Of a stretch of 7,963 nucleotides of DNA, positions 1-6,324 are shown piece after piece (the first letter of the stretch is position 1; the number at the start of each line of letters is the position of its first letter). The translations under genes were made by a program, and so were the position numbers. The stretch comes from Porphyrobacter sp. GTDB taxonomy: Bacteria; Pseudomonadota; Alphaproteobacteria; Sphingomonadales; Sphingomonadaceae. Under the pieces are notes generated by a model. It saw only the letters and a program-made list of their open reading frames with translations. It was not told where the DNA came from and searched no databases. The stretch is from contig JAKFWB010000215.1 in assembly GCA_021732945.1 (NCBI GenBank), positions 1 to 7,963 on the forward strand, read 5' to 3'.

Positions 1-264
<264 letters not shown>

Positions 265-280
265 ACATCTTTGCACCATT

Positions 281-300
281 GGCGGATGCCTAACTCCGCC
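281..300. repeat. GC-rich hairpin between the two tRNA genes
   Basis: The 6-bp arms GGCGGA (281-286) and TCCGCC (295-300) flank an 8-nt loop in the 73-nt spacer between the two tRNA genes. No T-run follows on either strand, so I read it as a possible tRNA-processing structure rather than a terminator. It is short enough in GC-rich DNA to be chance. Confidence 0.3.
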
Positions 301-337
301 CCGGCATTCGTCCCGATCCACCTGTCGCCCGCCCCGG

Positions 338-410
338 TGGGCCCGGCAGGATTCGAACCCGCGACCTAGCCGTTATGAGCGGCCAGCTCTAACCGCTGAG
401 CTACAGGCCC
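338..410 (-). tRNA. tRNA with CAU anticodon, probably tRNA-Ile2
   Basis: A full 73-nt cloverleaf is visible on the minus strand, with acceptor stem GGGCCTG/CGGGCCC, discriminator A, and a T arm containing GGTTCGAATCC. The anticodon loop CTCATAA has a CAT anticodon, so the tRNA is elongator Met, initiator Met or lysidine-type Ile2. The first pair is a normal G-C, unlike bacterial initiator tRNA. The acceptor stem has C4-G69 and C5-G68, the pairs known to favour recognition by TilS in E. coli. Together with the GGCCG/CGGCT anticodon stem, this favours Ile2, in which TilS converts C34 to lysidine so that the tRNA reads AUA. CCA is not encoded: CCG follows the discriminator, so CCA would have to be added enzymatically. 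Confidence 0.9.
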
Positions 411-497
411 GTGGAAAACGGTACCGGCAGGCAGGGCGAATGCTGCCCCCCTAGACTGGCAAAGCGGATCAGACAAGCCGCGATCCAAGCGTTTGCC

Positions 498-1499
498 TCA
501 ACCGCCGGTTGCCGCGATGATTTCGGCAATCGTTGTCGGGAGCACGCCGCGCCGGGCAAGATCGCCATAAATGGCGGTGAACCAGGCATAGAGCGCTTCG
601 ACATCGGCTTCTGATTTTGCGTAAGGCGTATGGCCGGGCGCGAGCGTGGGGCTGTGAAACGAAAGGACCAGCACGGGCAGCCCAGTCCCGACGGCTATTT
701 CGATCCCGCGCAGCGCCTCTTCCGAGGTGACACCTTCGGGGGTCAGGGCGATCCGTTCGAGCAGATTGAGACGCGAAAAGCCTGAAAAGATGGTCGGCAC
801 ATGGCGCTGTGCGCGGTGCAGCACGGGGCCAAGTTGTCGCAGCGGCCCGCAATAGACGCTCGTTACCGGCAGTTCGAGCACGCTGCGGGCATCATCCACC
901 CAATAGGGGTTCAGCGGATGGCGGCTGAAATCGGGACCGGCCCGGAAACTGTAATCGAACAGCGTGCGCACCGAGGTATCGACCTTGATCCCGGCGCGCT
1001 TCAGCAGATCGGCGGTGTACGGGCCAAGGCCATAGCGCCCCGCCCGGTAACAGAGCGGCGCGCTGCCGAATGCAGCCTCGATCGCGTCGCGCAGGGCCAA
1101 GAACTTGGCCGCTTCCAAATCGCGCGGCAGGTTGCCGGCGAAGGAATTGCGCTCGGAAACCTCCTCATCGAACGGCGGGTTGACCCAGGGGTGGAGCTGG
1201 ACACCCACCTCCGCCTTGCCGCGCCGCACCGCATCGCCGATGATCTCCACCGCGCGCGGATCGTGCACAATCGGCCAGTCCACCAGATAGACCGGGCAGA
1301 CGCCGATGCCTTCGCAAAAGCTTTGGAACCGCCGGATCGCCGGCACATGGCTGAGGCCATAGCCATCGCGCCGGAACGGGCTATTCCAGTCAAATTCTTC
1401 CTCTGTGTCGACGGTCAGCAGCACGCGCTGGCCGAAGCCAATAGCGAAGGTGGCTGTGCAGCTGGCAGGCGGCACGTTCACCATTGATCGGCTGGCCAC
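498..1499 (-). CDS. Polysaccharide deacetylase family protein
   Basis: The 333-residue protein looks like a divergent member of the polysaccharide deacetylase (CE4/NodB-like) superfamily. Related sphingomonad proteins are, as far as I recall, sometimes labelled WalW. The N-terminal strand LLTVDTEEEFDW (27-38) resembles motif 1 with its catalytic and metal-binding acids. QLHPW (101-105) sits where a metal-binding histidine is expected, YRAGRYG (151-157) resembles the arginine motif, and LSFHSPTL (279-286) the C-terminal histidine motif. No signal peptide or membrane segment is evident, so the product appears cytoplasmic and may act on a precursor sugar or lipid-linked intermediate. The substrate is unknown. 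Translation probably starts at GTG 1499, preceded by GGGGGA with 7 nt spacing; an ATG at 1484 is the alternative. It follows the histidine kinase gene by 18 nt on the same strand and is almost certainly co-transcribed with it. Confidence 0.85.
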   Translation of the reverse strand: MASRSMVNVPPASCTATFAIGFGQRVLLTVDTEEEFDWNSPFRRDGYGLSHVPAIRRFQSFCEGIGVCPVYLVDWPIVHDPRAVEIIGDAVRRGKAEVGVQLHPWVNPPFDEEVSERNSFAGNLPRDLEAAKFLALRDAIEAAFGSAPLCYRAGRYGLGPYTADLLKRAGIKVDTSVRTLFDYSFRAGPDFSRHPLNPYWVDDARSVLELPVTSVYCGPLRQLGPVLHRAQRHVPTIFSGFSRLNLLERIALTPEGVTSEEALRGIEIAVGTGLPVLVLSFHSPTLAPGHTPYAKSEADVEALYAWFTAIYGDLARRGVLPTTIAEIIAATGG

Positions 1500-1506
1500 T
1501 ATGCCA

Positions 1507-1512
1507 TCCCCC
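1507..1512 (-). promoter_or_regulatory. Ribosome binding site supporting the GTG start
   Basis: GGGGGA on the minus strand lies 7 nt before GTG 1499 and inside the 18-nt gap after the kinase stop codon. This spacing favours GTG 1499 over the internal ATG at 1484 for the deacetylase gene. Confidence 0.55.
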
Positions 1513-1517
1513 GCGAC

Positions 1518-3314
1518 CTACACCTGATTGGCGTAGGCATGTTCGGCGGTGAGGCTAGAAAGCGGATCGGCTGCGGTCAAGAGTGGCAAGGTCAGCACCA
1601 GATCATCTCCGCTGCGGACAAGTCCGCCGTGGCAGCTGCGCGCTTCGGCCCGGGCGAGGCGCAGGGCAAATCCGGTGCCGAACAGCCCGGCATTGATCGC
1701 GCTGTTCGCGCCGCGCGTGGTGGCGGCGAACAGGTTGTCCTCGCGCGCCAGCCGGGCGGGCAAGGTGCAGGTCAGTTGCGCCAAAGCGCGTTGACCGCCG
1801 ATCAGCGGATCTAGCCGCAGCGCGAGGTGTTCACCCTCTCCGCAAGCCGCTGCCAGGCTGGCCAGCAATCGCCATATCAGCGCTTCGGCATCATCGGGAT
1901 CAACCACTACCATCAACGCCGCCGTGTCAGCAAAGCCGACCGCAAACCCGGCACCGCGCGGTTGAAGCACGGGGCTGATCTGTCCGGTTGTGCGCCGCAC
2001 CAGCGCGGCAAGATCAGCCTCGCCCATATCAATCGCCATCGCATGGCTTTCCAGCCGGGCCAGCCGATCAAGCTCCTCAAACCCGGCAAGGATGCGGGCG
2101 GCATCGGCGGCGATGGCGGCGGCCAGCGCGCGATATTCATGCGGGGCAGGGCCAAACAGCTGCTGCTGAATGACCTCGGCATAACCCTGCACCGCGGTGA
2201 TCGGCGTGCGCAATTCGTGGAGCAGCTGGCGGATCCGGTCCGCCTCGCGCGCTTCGGCGCTGTCAGGCGCTTCGGTGTTGGCGGGCACGCGGCGACAGCG
2301 GCCGAAATAGCCGCTGAAATGCCCATCTTCGGCAAAGCGCGGTTCCGCATCGATGATCCAGTCCCCGGTAATGGCCGGGGCACCCATCAGGCTGATCGGG
2401 GTGCGGTTGATCGGCTGGCGGCGGGCATATGCGCGCGCCAGCCTGCCATCCTCTGCCGCCGGTGCGCCCAGCCGAGCGGCCGCGAAAAGACGCGTTCCGA
2501 TCACCATCGCAGCCACCTCGCTGCTGGCCCAGTTGATCCGCCCGCTGCTATCGGCGGCAAAGCCGAAGCTTGTGGCTACCCGCGCATTGCGTTCGGGCAT
2601 CTCGTCGAGCGGCAGGCGCGGGGAGGCGCGTTCGAAATCGGCCCGGACATCGGTGCGTTCCCGGCGGAACTGCGCGATCCGTTCGACCAGAGCGGAAATT
2701 TCGGTGCGGGCCGTATCGTCCCGGTCGCGTGGGCGAGGCAGCGGCGTGATCAGGGACGGGGCAACTGGCGCAGCATCATTGTCGGCGCGCGCTCGAAAAG
2801 CCGCTGGCGGTGGGGTATCTGCACTGATGGGCGTGGGATCAGGTGAAGGCAGGCCGCGATCATGCACGCCCAGCCGTTCCAGCAGCGCGATAACATCCAG
2901 CGGCAAATCGCGCCGGTTGCGCAGAAAGCCGCGCGCGCGCACCGGCAGGCGCGGGATCAGGGCGTTACAATCCTCCGACACAAGATCGGCCCGGTTCAGC
3001 GCGGCTGCGGAGACCTCGGGCTCGTGATCGGCCAGATGCAGAGCCAGATTGGGATTGCGAAACCGCCAACCGGCTTCGCGGATCATCTGCGCGCGCTCGG
3101 GTGCGGGAATGTCCTGTGCCAGCGCATCCATCCGCAGCCACGCGGCGGCTATCAGGCTGTGATCAATGTCGCCCGCGCGCTGCACCCGGTTCTTGCCGAG
3201 CAGATCGAGCAATTGCCGGAACTGCGTGCGCAATCCCGCCTCGCCAGTGGCGCGCTGGCGCAGCACGGTGGCAAGGCGATCATCGAAGAACAACTGGCAC
3301 TCCCATGGCGGCAT
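1518..3314 (-). CDS. PAS/HisKA sensor histidine kinase, degenerate ATPase domain
   Basis: The 598-residue protein is a soluble-looking sensor kinase, since no hydrophobic membrane span is visible. Residues 1-150 are helical and contain HLADHEPEVSAAALNRADL (93-111), reminiscent of HEAT-like or DUF2336-type repeats; this match is inference. A proline-rich linker follows (about 155-200), then a PAS-like region (about 245-345). The HisKA domain has the H-box LLHELRTPI (364-372), with H366 as the predicted phosphorylation site. The C-terminal HATPase region (about 440-580) is abnormal. The N-box position reads RLLASLAAACG (482-492) without the usual asparagine, and no DxGxG G1 box is found, although a G2-like GTGFAL (546-551) and HGG (562-564) remain. 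It may therefore bind ATP poorly or work as a phosphotransfer or pseudokinase partner. ATG 3314 is the first start after an in-frame TGA 15 nt upstream, but no strong ribosome binding site is seen. No response regulator gene is adjacent. Confidence 0.85.
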   Translation of the reverse strand: MPPWECQLFFDDRLATVLRQRATGEAGLRTQFRQLLDLLGKNRVQRAGDIDHSLIAAAWLRMDALAQDIPAPERAQMIREAGWRFRNPNLALHLADHEPEVSAAALNRADLVSEDCNALIPRLPVRARGFLRNRRDLPLDVIALLERLGVHDRGLPSPDPTPISADTPPPAAFRARADNDAAPVAPSLITPLPRPRDRDDTARTEISALVERIAQFRRERTDVRADFERASPRLPLDEMPERNARVATSFGFAADSSGRINWASSEVAAMVIGTRLFAAARLGAPAAEDGRLARAYARRQPINRTPISLMGAPAITGDWIIDAEPRFAEDGHFSGYFGRCRRVPANTEAPDSAEAREADRIRQLLHELRTPITAVQGYAEVIQQQLFGPAPHEYRALAAAIAADAARILAGFEELDRLARLESHAMAIDMGEADLAALVRRTTGQISPVLQPRGAGFAVGFADTAALMVVVDPDDAEALIWRLLASLAAACGEGEHLALRLDPLIGGQRALAQLTCTLPARLAREDNLFAATTRGANSAINAGLFGTGFALRLARAEARSCHGGLVRSGDDLVLTLPLLTAADPLSSLTAEHAYANQV

Positions 3315-3397
3315 TTGCAGCCGAATCGGTCACTGCGGTGCAGGGTGCCCACAGCAGGGTACATCCTGCGCCTGCCTGCCTGATCTATCCGCTTGAT

Positions 3398-3447
3398 GCA
3401 ATTGTCACACGCCGCATGCAAGGTGCGTTGCAAAGTGGGACAATTGC
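3398..3447. promoter_or_regulatory. Spaced 9-bp inverted repeat, candidate regulator site
   Basis: GCAATTGTC (3398-3406) and GACAATTGC (3439-3447) are perfect inverted copies. Their starts are 41 nt apart, close to four helical turns, which would place both half-sites on one DNA face. Such phased sites suit an oligomeric regulator such as an Lrp-type protein, but the assignment is inference. The element is about midway between the two divergent genes. Confidence 0.4.
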
Positions 3448-3455
3448 TGGCAGAC

Positions 3456-3468
3456 CTAATAATATTAG
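3456..3468. promoter_or_regulatory. Candidate Lrp/AsnC operator palindrome
   Basis: CTAAT (3456-3460), a 3-nt AAT centre, and ATTAG (3464-3468) make a 13-bp palindrome with an AT-rich core. Lrp/AsnC regulators typically bind sites of about 13-15 bp with this layout and regulate their own or divergent genes. The site lies about 100 nt upstream of the Lrp-type gene and about 140 nt from the kinase start. Confidence 0.45.
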
Positions 3469-3510
3469 CGAAGCGGGCCTTCCGGCGCGCCTCTTGTTTC
3501 TTTGGGATCG

Positions 3511-3516
3511 TATAAG
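3511..3516 (+). promoter_or_regulatory. Possible -10 box for the Lrp-type gene
   Basis: TATAAG lies 53 nt before the GTG start and resembles the TATAAT -10 consensus in an otherwise GC-rich region. No good -35 box is found at 16-18 nt spacing: the best TTG-like hexamer, TTGTTT at 3494-3499, is only 11 nt away. If real, the promoter is weak or activator-dependent. Confidence 0.3.
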
Positions 3517-3553
3517 CACGCGGCGTTGCCACCCGGTGAACGGTGCGCTGTTG

Positions 3554-3559
3554 AAGGAG
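3554..3559 (+). promoter_or_regulatory. Ribosome binding site deciding the GTG start
   Basis: AAGGAG lies 10 nt before GTG 3570, somewhat far but acceptable. It is the reason for choosing GTG as the start. No in-frame ATG fits better, and the helix-turn-helix domain begins within the first few residues. Confidence 0.6.
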
Positions 3560-3569
3560 CTTAAGCCGA

Positions 3570-4031
3570 GTGGCCAATCTGGACGAAATCGACCGCCGCC
3601 TGCTGGCGGAATTGCAGGCAGAAGGCCGCGTGACCAATGTCGAACTGGCGCAGCGCGTTGGGCTGACCGCGCCGCCGTGCCTACGCCGTGTGCGCGGACT
3701 GGAAGAAGACGGGGTGATCCGCGGCTATCACGCCGATCTCGATCCGTCGAAGCTGGGCTTTGCAATTACCGTCTTCGCAATGGTCAGCCTCAAGAGCCAG
3801 GCCGAAAGCAGCTTGCGCGAATTTGAAGAGCACATGCGCGCGCTGCCTGAAGTGCGCGAATGCCACATGCTCAACGGCGAGATCGACTTCATCCTCAAGA
3901 TCGTCAGTAAAGATCTGCAAAGCTTTCAGGAATTCCTGACCGGCAAGCTGACGCCCGCACCCAATGTGGAGAGCGTCAAGACCTCGCTTACCATCAGGAC
4001 GGCCAAGCAGGAGCCTGGCGTTCCGTTATGA
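3570..4031 (+). CDS. Lrp/AsnC family transcriptional regulator
   Basis: The 153-residue protein has the length and layout of the Lrp/AsnC family. The N-terminal helix-turn-helix begins LDEIDRRLLAELQAEGRVTN (4-23) and continues through LAQRVGLTAPPCLRRVRGLEEDGVIRGY, with the PCLRRV recognition helix seen in true Lrp-like members. The C-terminal RAM domain (about 65-150) contains VRECHMLNGEIDFILKI, matching the family's ligand-binding and oligomerisation segment. These proteins form octamer-like assemblies, often sense amino acids, and regulate themselves or neighbours. The ligand is unknown. The stop overlaps the start of the GFA-family gene (ATGA), so the two are translationally coupled and probably functionally linked. 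The symmetric sites upstream are plausible autoregulatory operators. The start is GTG. Confidence 0.95.
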   Translation: MANLDEIDRRLLAELQAEGRVTNVELAQRVGLTAPPCLRRVRGLEEDGVIRGYHADLDPSKLGFAITVFAMVSLKSQAESSLREFEEHMRALPEVRECHMLNGEIDFILKIVSKDLQSFQEFLTGKLTPAPNVESVKTSLTIRTAKQEPGVPL

Positions 4032-4432
4032 GTGAAGCGCCGCGCCTTGCAGAACCCGTCACCGGCCATTGCCTGTGCGGGGCGGTGACAATCACGGTCA
4101 CCGCGATGCAGGCCGAGGTCGATGTCTGCCACTGCGCGATGTGCCAGCGCTGGGGCGGCGCGTTCTTTGCTGGCGTCAAGGGCGAGGGCGTGACCGTAGC
4201 TGGCGAAGAGGCGATCACGGCCTATCGCTCAAGCGAATGGGCCGAACGCGCCTTTTGCGGCACCTGCGGCAGCAACCTTTGGTATGGCTTCCTGCCGCCC
4301 GGATTTGGCATAGAGCGGCAGATTTTCGTCGACGAAAAGCCCGACTGGTATGACATCGCGCAGGACAGCCCGATGATGACCGCCGAACAGACCGTCGCTG
4401 AGGCGATGGCTGCGGGCTTCAGCTTCGATTGA
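4028..4432 (+). CDS. GFA-family (CENP-V/GFA domain) zinc protein
   Basis: The 134-residue protein matches the glutathione-dependent formaldehyde-activating (GFA) domain family. Seven cysteines follow the family pattern: CLC (15-17), CHCAMC (34-39) and CGTC (77-80), which bind structural and catalytic zinc. Members such as Gfa were proposed to form S-hydroxymethylglutathione from formaldehyde and glutathione, but most family members have no tested activity, so I do not assign that reaction. No signal peptide is seen, so the product is cytoplasmic. The ATG lies inside the regulator's stop (ATGA), and its best ribosome binding site, AGGAG at 4009-4013, is 14 nt away, which favours translational coupling. 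The gene ends 3 nt before the stop of the convergent NDH-2 gene. Confidence 0.9.
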   Translation: MSEAPRLAEPVTGHCLCGAVTITVTAMQAEVDVCHCAMCQRWGGAFFAGVKGEGVTVAGEEAITAYRSSEWAERAFCGTCGSNLWYGFLPPGFGIERQIFVDEKPDWYDIAQDSPMMTAEQTVAEAMAAGFSFD

Positions 4433-4435
4433 GCC

Positions 4436-5746
4436 TCAATGCAGCTTCAGCTTGGGCCGCACGATGCGGTTCACGCGGCCGATCAGCATCAGAAAGGTCG
4501 CCTTCACCCAGCCATGGATGCCGATCAGGTGCATGCGGTACAATGAGGTGTAGATGAACCGCGCCAGCCGCCCTTCGATCGCCATGCTGCCGCCGATCAG
4601 GTTGCCCATCAGGCTCCCCACGGTCGAAAAGCGGCTGAGCGACACCAACGAGCCATTGTCGTGATAGATGAAATGCTTGAGCGCGCGGCCTTTTTGCATC
4701 CGGCAGATATTGCCGAACACCACCGCCGCCATTTGGTGCGCGGCCTGCGCGCGCGGGGGTACGGGCCGATCCTCGCCCGGCGCGGTGTAGCTGGCGCAGT
4801 CGCCTAGCGCATAGATATTGGGATCGACCGTGGTCTGGAGCGTGTCCTTGACCATGATCTGGTTGCGCGGATTGGTCTCCAACCCAAGCTCTGACAGGAA
4901 CTCGGCGCCTTTGACCCCGGCCGCCCAGACAATCAGGTCAGCCTCGATCACCTCGCCGGTTTTGGTGATCAGCTGGCGCGGGCGGGCTTCGATCACCTGA
5001 GTGTTTTCGCGCACCCCAACGCCGAGCACGCTCAATTCATGCTTCGCCGCCGCCGCCAGCTTTTCAGGCAGGGCGGGCAGAATGCGCGGCCCGGCTTCGA
5101 GCAGGGTGACGTGCAGGCGGCTTTCGTCGAACACTTCCAGCCCATAGTGCCGCAGCGCGCCCGCCGCGTTGTAGAGCTCGGCGGCCAATTCCACCCCGGT
5201 CGCCCCGCCGCCGACAATCGCGATGCGCACTTGCTCGTTCGCGGTCGGATCATTCATCATCGCCCGGCTGACACGCAGGCAGTGGTTTAGCAGGCGAGTA
5301 CGGAACCGGTCCGCCTGCACGCGGCTGTCGAGGTAAAGGCAATGCTCCTGCACTCCCGGCACGCCGAAATCATTCGAGACCGACCCAAGCGCGATGGCGA
5401 GGATATCATAGCGGATGGTGTGGCCCGCGATCAGCTCGCTACCGTCCTCGTCTTTCACTGGGGCGAGGCGGATGGTCTTGGCCGCGCGGTCAATCCCTTC
5501 GAGGCTGCCCTGAAAAAAGCGGTATCCCCAGCGGTAACAATGCCCGCGATAGCCGACCTCATCGAGATTGGCATCGAGCGATCCGGCCGCAACTTCGTGC
5601 AGCAGCGGCTTCCAGATGTGGCTGAGATTCTTGTCGACCAGAATGATGTCGTGCCGCTTGCGCCCATATTTCGCGCCGAGCCGCCGGACCAGCTCCAGCC
5701 CGCCCGCGCCTCCGCCGACAACAACAATCTGGGTCTTGCGGTTCAT
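4436..5746 (-). CDS. ndh: Type II NADH dehydrogenase (NDH-2)
   Basis: The 436-residue flavoprotein oxidises NADH and reduces quinone without pumping protons, at the inner face of the cytoplasmic membrane. It has the two Rossmann motifs of the family: GGGAGG (11-16) for FAD near the N terminus, and GGGATGVELAAEL (179-191) for NADH. It also has YALGDCA (312-318), which contacts FAD, and AQAAHQ (333-338), which matches the quinone-site AQxxxQ motif. The C-terminal part, from about FIYTSLYRMHLIGIHGWVKA to the end, is the amphipathic, basic membrane-anchoring tail typical of NDH-2. Length is normal for the family. ATG 5746 has AAGGAG at 5754-5759 with 7 nt spacing. It appears to be a single-gene unit. 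A sulfide:quinone reductase is the other family option, but the cysteine pattern and motifs favour NDH-2. Confidence 0.93.
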   Translation of the reverse strand: MNRKTQIVVVGGGAGGLELVRRLGAKYGRKRHDIILVDKNLSHIWKPLLHEVAAGSLDANLDEVGYRGHCYRWGYRFFQGSLEGIDRAAKTIRLAPVKDEDGSELIAGHTIRYDILAIALGSVSNDFGVPGVQEHCLYLDSRVQADRFRTRLLNHCLRVSRAMMNDPTANEQVRIAIVGGGATGVELAAELYNAAGALRHYGLEVFDESRLHVTLLEAGPRILPALPEKLAAAAKHELSVLGVGVRENTQVIEARPRQLITKTGEVIEADLIVWAAGVKGAEFLSELGLETNPRNQIMVKDTLQTTVDPNIYALGDCASYTAPGEDRPVPPRAQAAHQMAAVVFGNICRMQKGRALKHFIYHDNGSLVSLSRFSTVGSLMGNLIGGSMAIEGRLARFIYTSLYRMHLIGIHGWVKATFLMLIGRVNRIVRPKLKLH

Positions 5747-5785
5747 TCAGCCACTCCTTGGCACCCGTCGTGCAGCGCAATCCCT

Positions 5786-5803
5786 CACCCGCGTTAGCGG
5801 GTG
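5786..5803. repeat. Strong hairpin upstream of ndh
   Basis: The 7-bp arms CACCCGC (5786-5792) and GCGGGTG (5797-5803) close a 4-nt loop. It lies 40 nt before the ndh start, on the leader side, and could be a leader structure or a terminator-like end for the upstream minus-strand gene. No U-tract follows on the minus strand. Confidence 0.45.
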
Positions 5804-5835
5804 CGGGCCACAATTGCGCGGCAAATCAACGTGGC

Positions 5836-5859
5836 GCACTGCAACTTGTGTTGCGGTGC
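5836..5859 (-). terminator. Possible U-less terminator after the NTF2-like gene
   Basis: The 10-bp arms GCACTGCAAC (5836-5845) and GTTGCGGTGC (5850-5859), with one mismatch that is a G-U pair on the plus-strand RNA and an A/C mismatch on the minus strand, enclose a 4-nt loop. It begins 24 nt past the NTF2-like stop codon on the same strand. There is no U-run after it, so termination is uncertain. It may instead stabilise the 3' end of the short mRNA. Confidence 0.35.
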
Positions 5860-5883
5860 AGCATGAAAGCCACAGAGTGCCGG

Positions 5884-6249
5884 TCAGCTATCCCGTTCGA
5901 GCCGACCGAAGAAACCGATCACTTTGACGATCTTGCCACTGTCGTTGACTTCGGTGACATCAAACCCATCGACCAGCCGCTGACCATTGAAGTCGATCTT
6001 CCAGTGATAGCGGCAGAAGTTGTTCTGCATCTCGATGGCGCTGGCCCGGCCATAGGCGGCGCCGGGAATTCTGGCCTGGACCTGCGCGACCATGTCGATG
6101 AAGGCATCATGGCCGGTGATGTTGTGGTTCGGGTCCACGAAGTGGACATTGTGTTCCATGATTTCGCTTACCAGCGCGCGGATGTGTGCCGGGTCGGTGG
6201 TGTTCCAGATCTGCATCATCTTGGCGAGGTTCTGTTCGTATTGCGGCAT
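5884..6249 (-). CDS. NTF2/SnoaL-like family protein
   Basis: A 121-residue protein of the NTF2-like/SnoaL fold, a small cone-shaped domain used by many ketosteroid-isomerase-like enzymes and ligand-binding proteins. The pattern VHFVDPNHNITGHDAFIDMV (35-54) and the closing strands FDVTEVNDSGKIVKVIGFFG match common bacterial members. The reaction and substrate cannot be read from the sequence. A longer frame is open upstream to 6387, but that would run through the operator and overlap tetR. ATG 6249 has AAGGAT at 6257-6262 with 7 nt spacing, so it is the start chosen. It is transcribed divergently from the TetR gene, with the operator only about 19 nt from its ATG, so repression by that TetR is the most likely control. 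No signal peptide is seen. Confidence 0.85.
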   Translation of the reverse strand: MPQYEQNLAKMMQIWNTTDPAHIRALVSEIMEHNVHFVDPNHNITGHDAFIDMVAQVQARIPGAAYGRASAIEMQNNFCRYHWKIDFNGQRLVDGFDVTEVNDSGKIVKVIGFFGRLERDS

Positions 6250-6267
6250 TGGGGGGATCCTTTTTTG

Positions 6268-6292
6268 AAACAAACCGACTGACGGTTTGTTT
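6268..6292. promoter_or_regulatory. Probable TetR operator, divergent promoter
   Basis: A perfect 10-bp inverted repeat, AAACAAACCG (6268-6277) and CGGTTTGTTT (6283-6292), flanks a 5-nt spacer ACTGA. This is the form and length of operators bound by dimers of TetR-family repressors. It lies between the NTF2-like gene (start 6249) and tetR (start 6325), about 19 and 32 nt from their starts, so one site could repress both genes. A weak TTGAAA -35-like box overlaps the left arm; I could not fix either promoter with confidence. Confidence 0.85.
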
Positions 6293-6324
6293 ACAGCGCG
6301 GGAAGGGCGGCGTAAAGGCCCGGC

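Larger units (their letters stand above)
3315..3569. other. Divergent intergenic region, kinase versus Lrp-type regulator
   Basis: This 255-nt gap separates the outward-facing starts of the histidine kinase (minus) and the Lrp/AsnC regulator (plus), so it should hold both promoters. The middle is more AT-rich than the surrounding genes and contains two symmetric elements and a possible -10 box, listed separately. I see no ORF with coding character in it. Confidence 0.7.

Noticed and set aside
801..1487. Long plus-strand open frame opposite the deacetylase gene
   Set aside because: It is the shadow of the minus-strand gene. The minus frame has family motifs and a ribosome binding site, while this one has neither.
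1827..2846. Long plus-strand open frame opposite the histidine kinase
   Set aside because: High GC leaves long shadow frames. The minus frame carries the H-box and PAS region, and no recognisable motif is seen on the plus strand.
3494..3516. TTGTTT and TATAAG as a complete sigma-70-like promoter
   Set aside because: The spacer is only 11 nt, well short of the usual 16-18, so only the -10-like box is kept and at low confidence.
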